Positions 5,268 through 5,462 of a stretch of DNA of 5,462 nucleotides are shown here, piece after piece. The stretch lies in assembly GCA_027858355.1 (NCBI GenBank), contig JAQICW010000685.1:1-5462 (forward strand). The letters run 5' to 3'. Numbering within the stretch: position 1 is the stretch's first letter; every line of letters starts with the position of its first letter. The position numbers were made by a program, and so were the translations under genes. Below the pieces are notes generated by a model. It worked only from the letters and a program-made list of their open reading frames with translations, was not told the DNA's origin and ran no database searches. Source of the DNA: Desulfobacula sp. (lineage in GTDB: Bacteria; Desulfobacterota; Desulfobacteria; Desulfobacterales; Desulfobacteraceae).

Positions 5268-5462
5268 GGATCTCAACAGAACCCACCATTTGGATTGTTT
5301 GGTTTCCTTTTTTCTGTTTTTCAAGAAGCTTTCGTTTTCTTGAAATATCACCGCCATAACATTTTGCAGTCACATCTTTTCTAAATGCAGATATGGTTTC
5401 CCGGGAAATAATTTTTCCTCCTATAGCACCCTGGATGGGTATTTTAAACTGCTGCCTGGGAA
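5230..5462 (-). CDS. lepA: Elongation factor 4 (LepA), C-terminal 77 residues, cut by window edge
   Basis: Ribosome-associated translational GTPase acting on stalled or misassembled ribosomes; only the unique C-terminal domain is in the window, the GTPase part lying beyond the right edge. The visible protein begins [18 protein letters not shown] and continues with [20 protein letters not shown] and [18 protein letters not shown] before TGA. All of these are hallmark LepA sequences and are colinear with the E. coli protein. One segment departs from the family: where the near-invariant GKKRMKQ is expected, this protein has GNQTIQM (plus-strand 5287-5307), losing four basic residues in a part that reaches toward the peptidyl-transferase centre. 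The reading frame is otherwise intact, so this is substitution, not a frameshift. It lies upstream of the hydratase-ligase pair on the same strand with no clear terminator between them, so read-through is possible, but no functional link is implied. Confidence 0.95.
   Translation of the reverse strand, partial: PRQQFKIPIQGAIGGKIISRETISAFRKDVTAKCYGGDISRKRKLLEKQKKGNQTIQMVGSVEIPQSAFLSVLKTD

Overview
The window looks like a stretch of chromosome from an anaerobic, moderately AT-rich bacterium of the Desulfobacterota type (Desulfobacteraceae-like). That placement is an inference. It rests on a TAXI-type TRAP transporter next to a fused ADP-forming acyl-CoA ligase and an enoyl-CoA hydratase, and on the style of the proteins; no rRNA or species marker is present. 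All five protein genes lie on the minus strand, so transcription runs from high to low coordinates. No RNA gene, insertion sequence, phage gene, CRISPR array or toxin-antitoxin pair was seen.

Layout in order of transcription: (1) the last 77 codons of lepA (elongation factor 4), ending at 5230; (2) an 81-nt gap, then an enoyl-CoA hydratase/isomerase (start corrected to 5148, end 4384); (3) only 15 nt later, a 734-residue fused acyl-CoA synthetase of the NDP-forming (ADP-forming acetate-CoA ligase) family, 4368 to 2164; (4) a 229-nt gap, very AT-rich, holding candidate leader and promoter elements; (5) a TAXI-family TRAP solute-binding lipid-free periplasmic protein, 1934 to 951; (6) a 96-nt gap with a strong stem-loop; (7) the first 284 residues of the fused 4TM/12TM TRAP permease, which runs off the left edge.

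Read together, the transporter pair probably imports an organic acid. The ligase interconverts an acyl-CoA plus ADP and phosphate with the free acid plus CoA and ATP. The hydratase acts on an enoyl-CoA. This fits a small carboxylic-acid catabolic module in which the ligase either activates imported acid or recovers ATP from acyl-CoA. The substrate cannot be read from the sequence, and the 229-nt gap means the transporter may be a separate transcription unit.

The gene content is ordinary. The most unusual feature is an in-frame minisatellite of four 18-bp units that inserts 24 charged residues into the ATP-grasp domain of the ligase, just before the strand leading to its second catalytic histidine. 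Others are a 10-adenine run in the permease coding strand, an intercistronic stem-loop between binding protein and permease, an apparently unused Shine-Dalgarno sequence in the transporter leader, and an atypical uncharged segment near the LepA C-terminus.
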